Source of the DNA: Sphingomonas ginkgonis
Lineage (GTDB): Bacteria; Pseudomonadota; Alphaproteobacteria; Sphingomonadales; Sphingomonadaceae
Direction of reading: 5' to 3'
Length of the DNA stretch: 64,000 nt
Assembly: GCF_003970925.1 (NCBI RefSeq)
Contig: NZ_RWJF01000001.1
Span: 2,040,501-2,104,500, forward strand
Below are positions 63,899 through 64,000 of this stretch, piece by piece; the stretch's first letter is position 1; each line of letters begins with the position of its first letter. The position numbers and the translations under genes were made by a program. The notes under the pieces were generated by a model. It was given only the letters and a program-made list of their open reading frames with translations. It ran no database searches and was not told where the DNA came from.

Positions 63899-63928
63899 AA
63901 TGTCCGCAATGGGTCGGGAGCAGACATT
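63899..63928. repeat. Dispersed hairpin repeat, copy 3 (degenerate right arm)
   Basis: AATGTCCGC-aatgggtcggga-GCAGACATT; the left arm and loop start match copies 1 and 2, but the right arm has one mismatch in the stem. Same orientation. No gene of the minus strand ending next to it could be delimited before the window edge. Confidence 0.65.
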
Positions 63929-64000
63929 GGCCCGGTAATCACGGCTGTCCCACCTGACCAACTCATCGGTCTCGAGCTAAGCCCTTCATTTCCGTCCGAA

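Noticed and set aside
63071..63928. The hairpin repeats as a CRISPR array or integron attC sites
   Set aside because: Spacing of about 400 bp with genes in between excludes CRISPR. The arms lack the RYYYAAC/GTTRRRY core sites of attC.

Overview
The window is a high-GC, gene-dense chromosomal segment from an alphaproteobacterium, most likely a sphingomonad (Sphingomonas or a near relative). Pointers are TonB-dependent receptors, a PhoK-like alkaline phosphatase, a GatCAB operon, class I cytochrome c maturation genes, two-headed TetR regulators and the neighbourhood of tig, clpP, clpX, lon and hupB. No phage, insertion sequence, integrase or CRISPR array was seen. The assignment rests on protein content only, with no search run.

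Layout. (1) 0-17.1 kb: a catabolic island between a phosphatase fragment and tRNA-Met. It holds a quinone oxidoreductase, a TesB-type thioesterase, an acyl-CoA synthetase, SDRs, a beta-lactamase-fold hydrolase, a TonB receptor, a GPH/MFS transporter, a Baeyer-Villiger monooxygenase and an APH-like kinase. Two paralogous TetR proteins, each with two helix-turn-helix heads, sit near its ends. The likely logic is uptake, alcohol to ketone, Baeyer-Villiger lactone formation, hydrolysis and CoA activation of an alicyclic or terpenoid/steroid-like substrate. Three of its genes are broken: a frameshift (tesB-like), an amber codon (TonB receptor) and an internal deletion (SDR). (2) 17.2-28.4 kb: tRNA-Met, small conserved genes, kup, ald, ccmCDEFGHI, a leucine-dehydrogenase-like gene and tRNA-His. 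(3) 28.7-43.6 kb: a Crp/Fnr regulator, tRNA-Val, hupB, lon, clpX, pit with a Nudix-DUF47 fusion, clpP, a second TonB receptor, a glycosyltransferase, tig and tRNA-Leu. This is the classical proteostasis cluster with unrelated genes interleaved. (4) 43.7-55.3 kb: proline-rich small ORFs, lipoprotein/M48 peptidase operon, alkaline phosphatase, gatCAB, a spore-photoproduct-lyase-like radical SAM gene, DUF3089 hydrolase, ruvX and pyrB. (5) 55.3-62.7 kb: SPOR proteins around a ParA-like ATPase and its partner, serB/miaA, a divergent ketol-acid reductoisomerase and an outer-membrane protein. (6) 62.7-64 kb: two orphan small genes, each closed by a copy of a hairpin repeat directly after its stop codon.

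The strongest new observation is a shared 19-bp asymmetric motif, TTTTTCsAA-N5-GGTAT, at four promoters of the catabolic island. At two of them it fills the spacer between recognisable -35 and -10 boxes. The two double-headed TetR paralogs have nearly identical recognition helices, so they may read the same two unlike half-sites.
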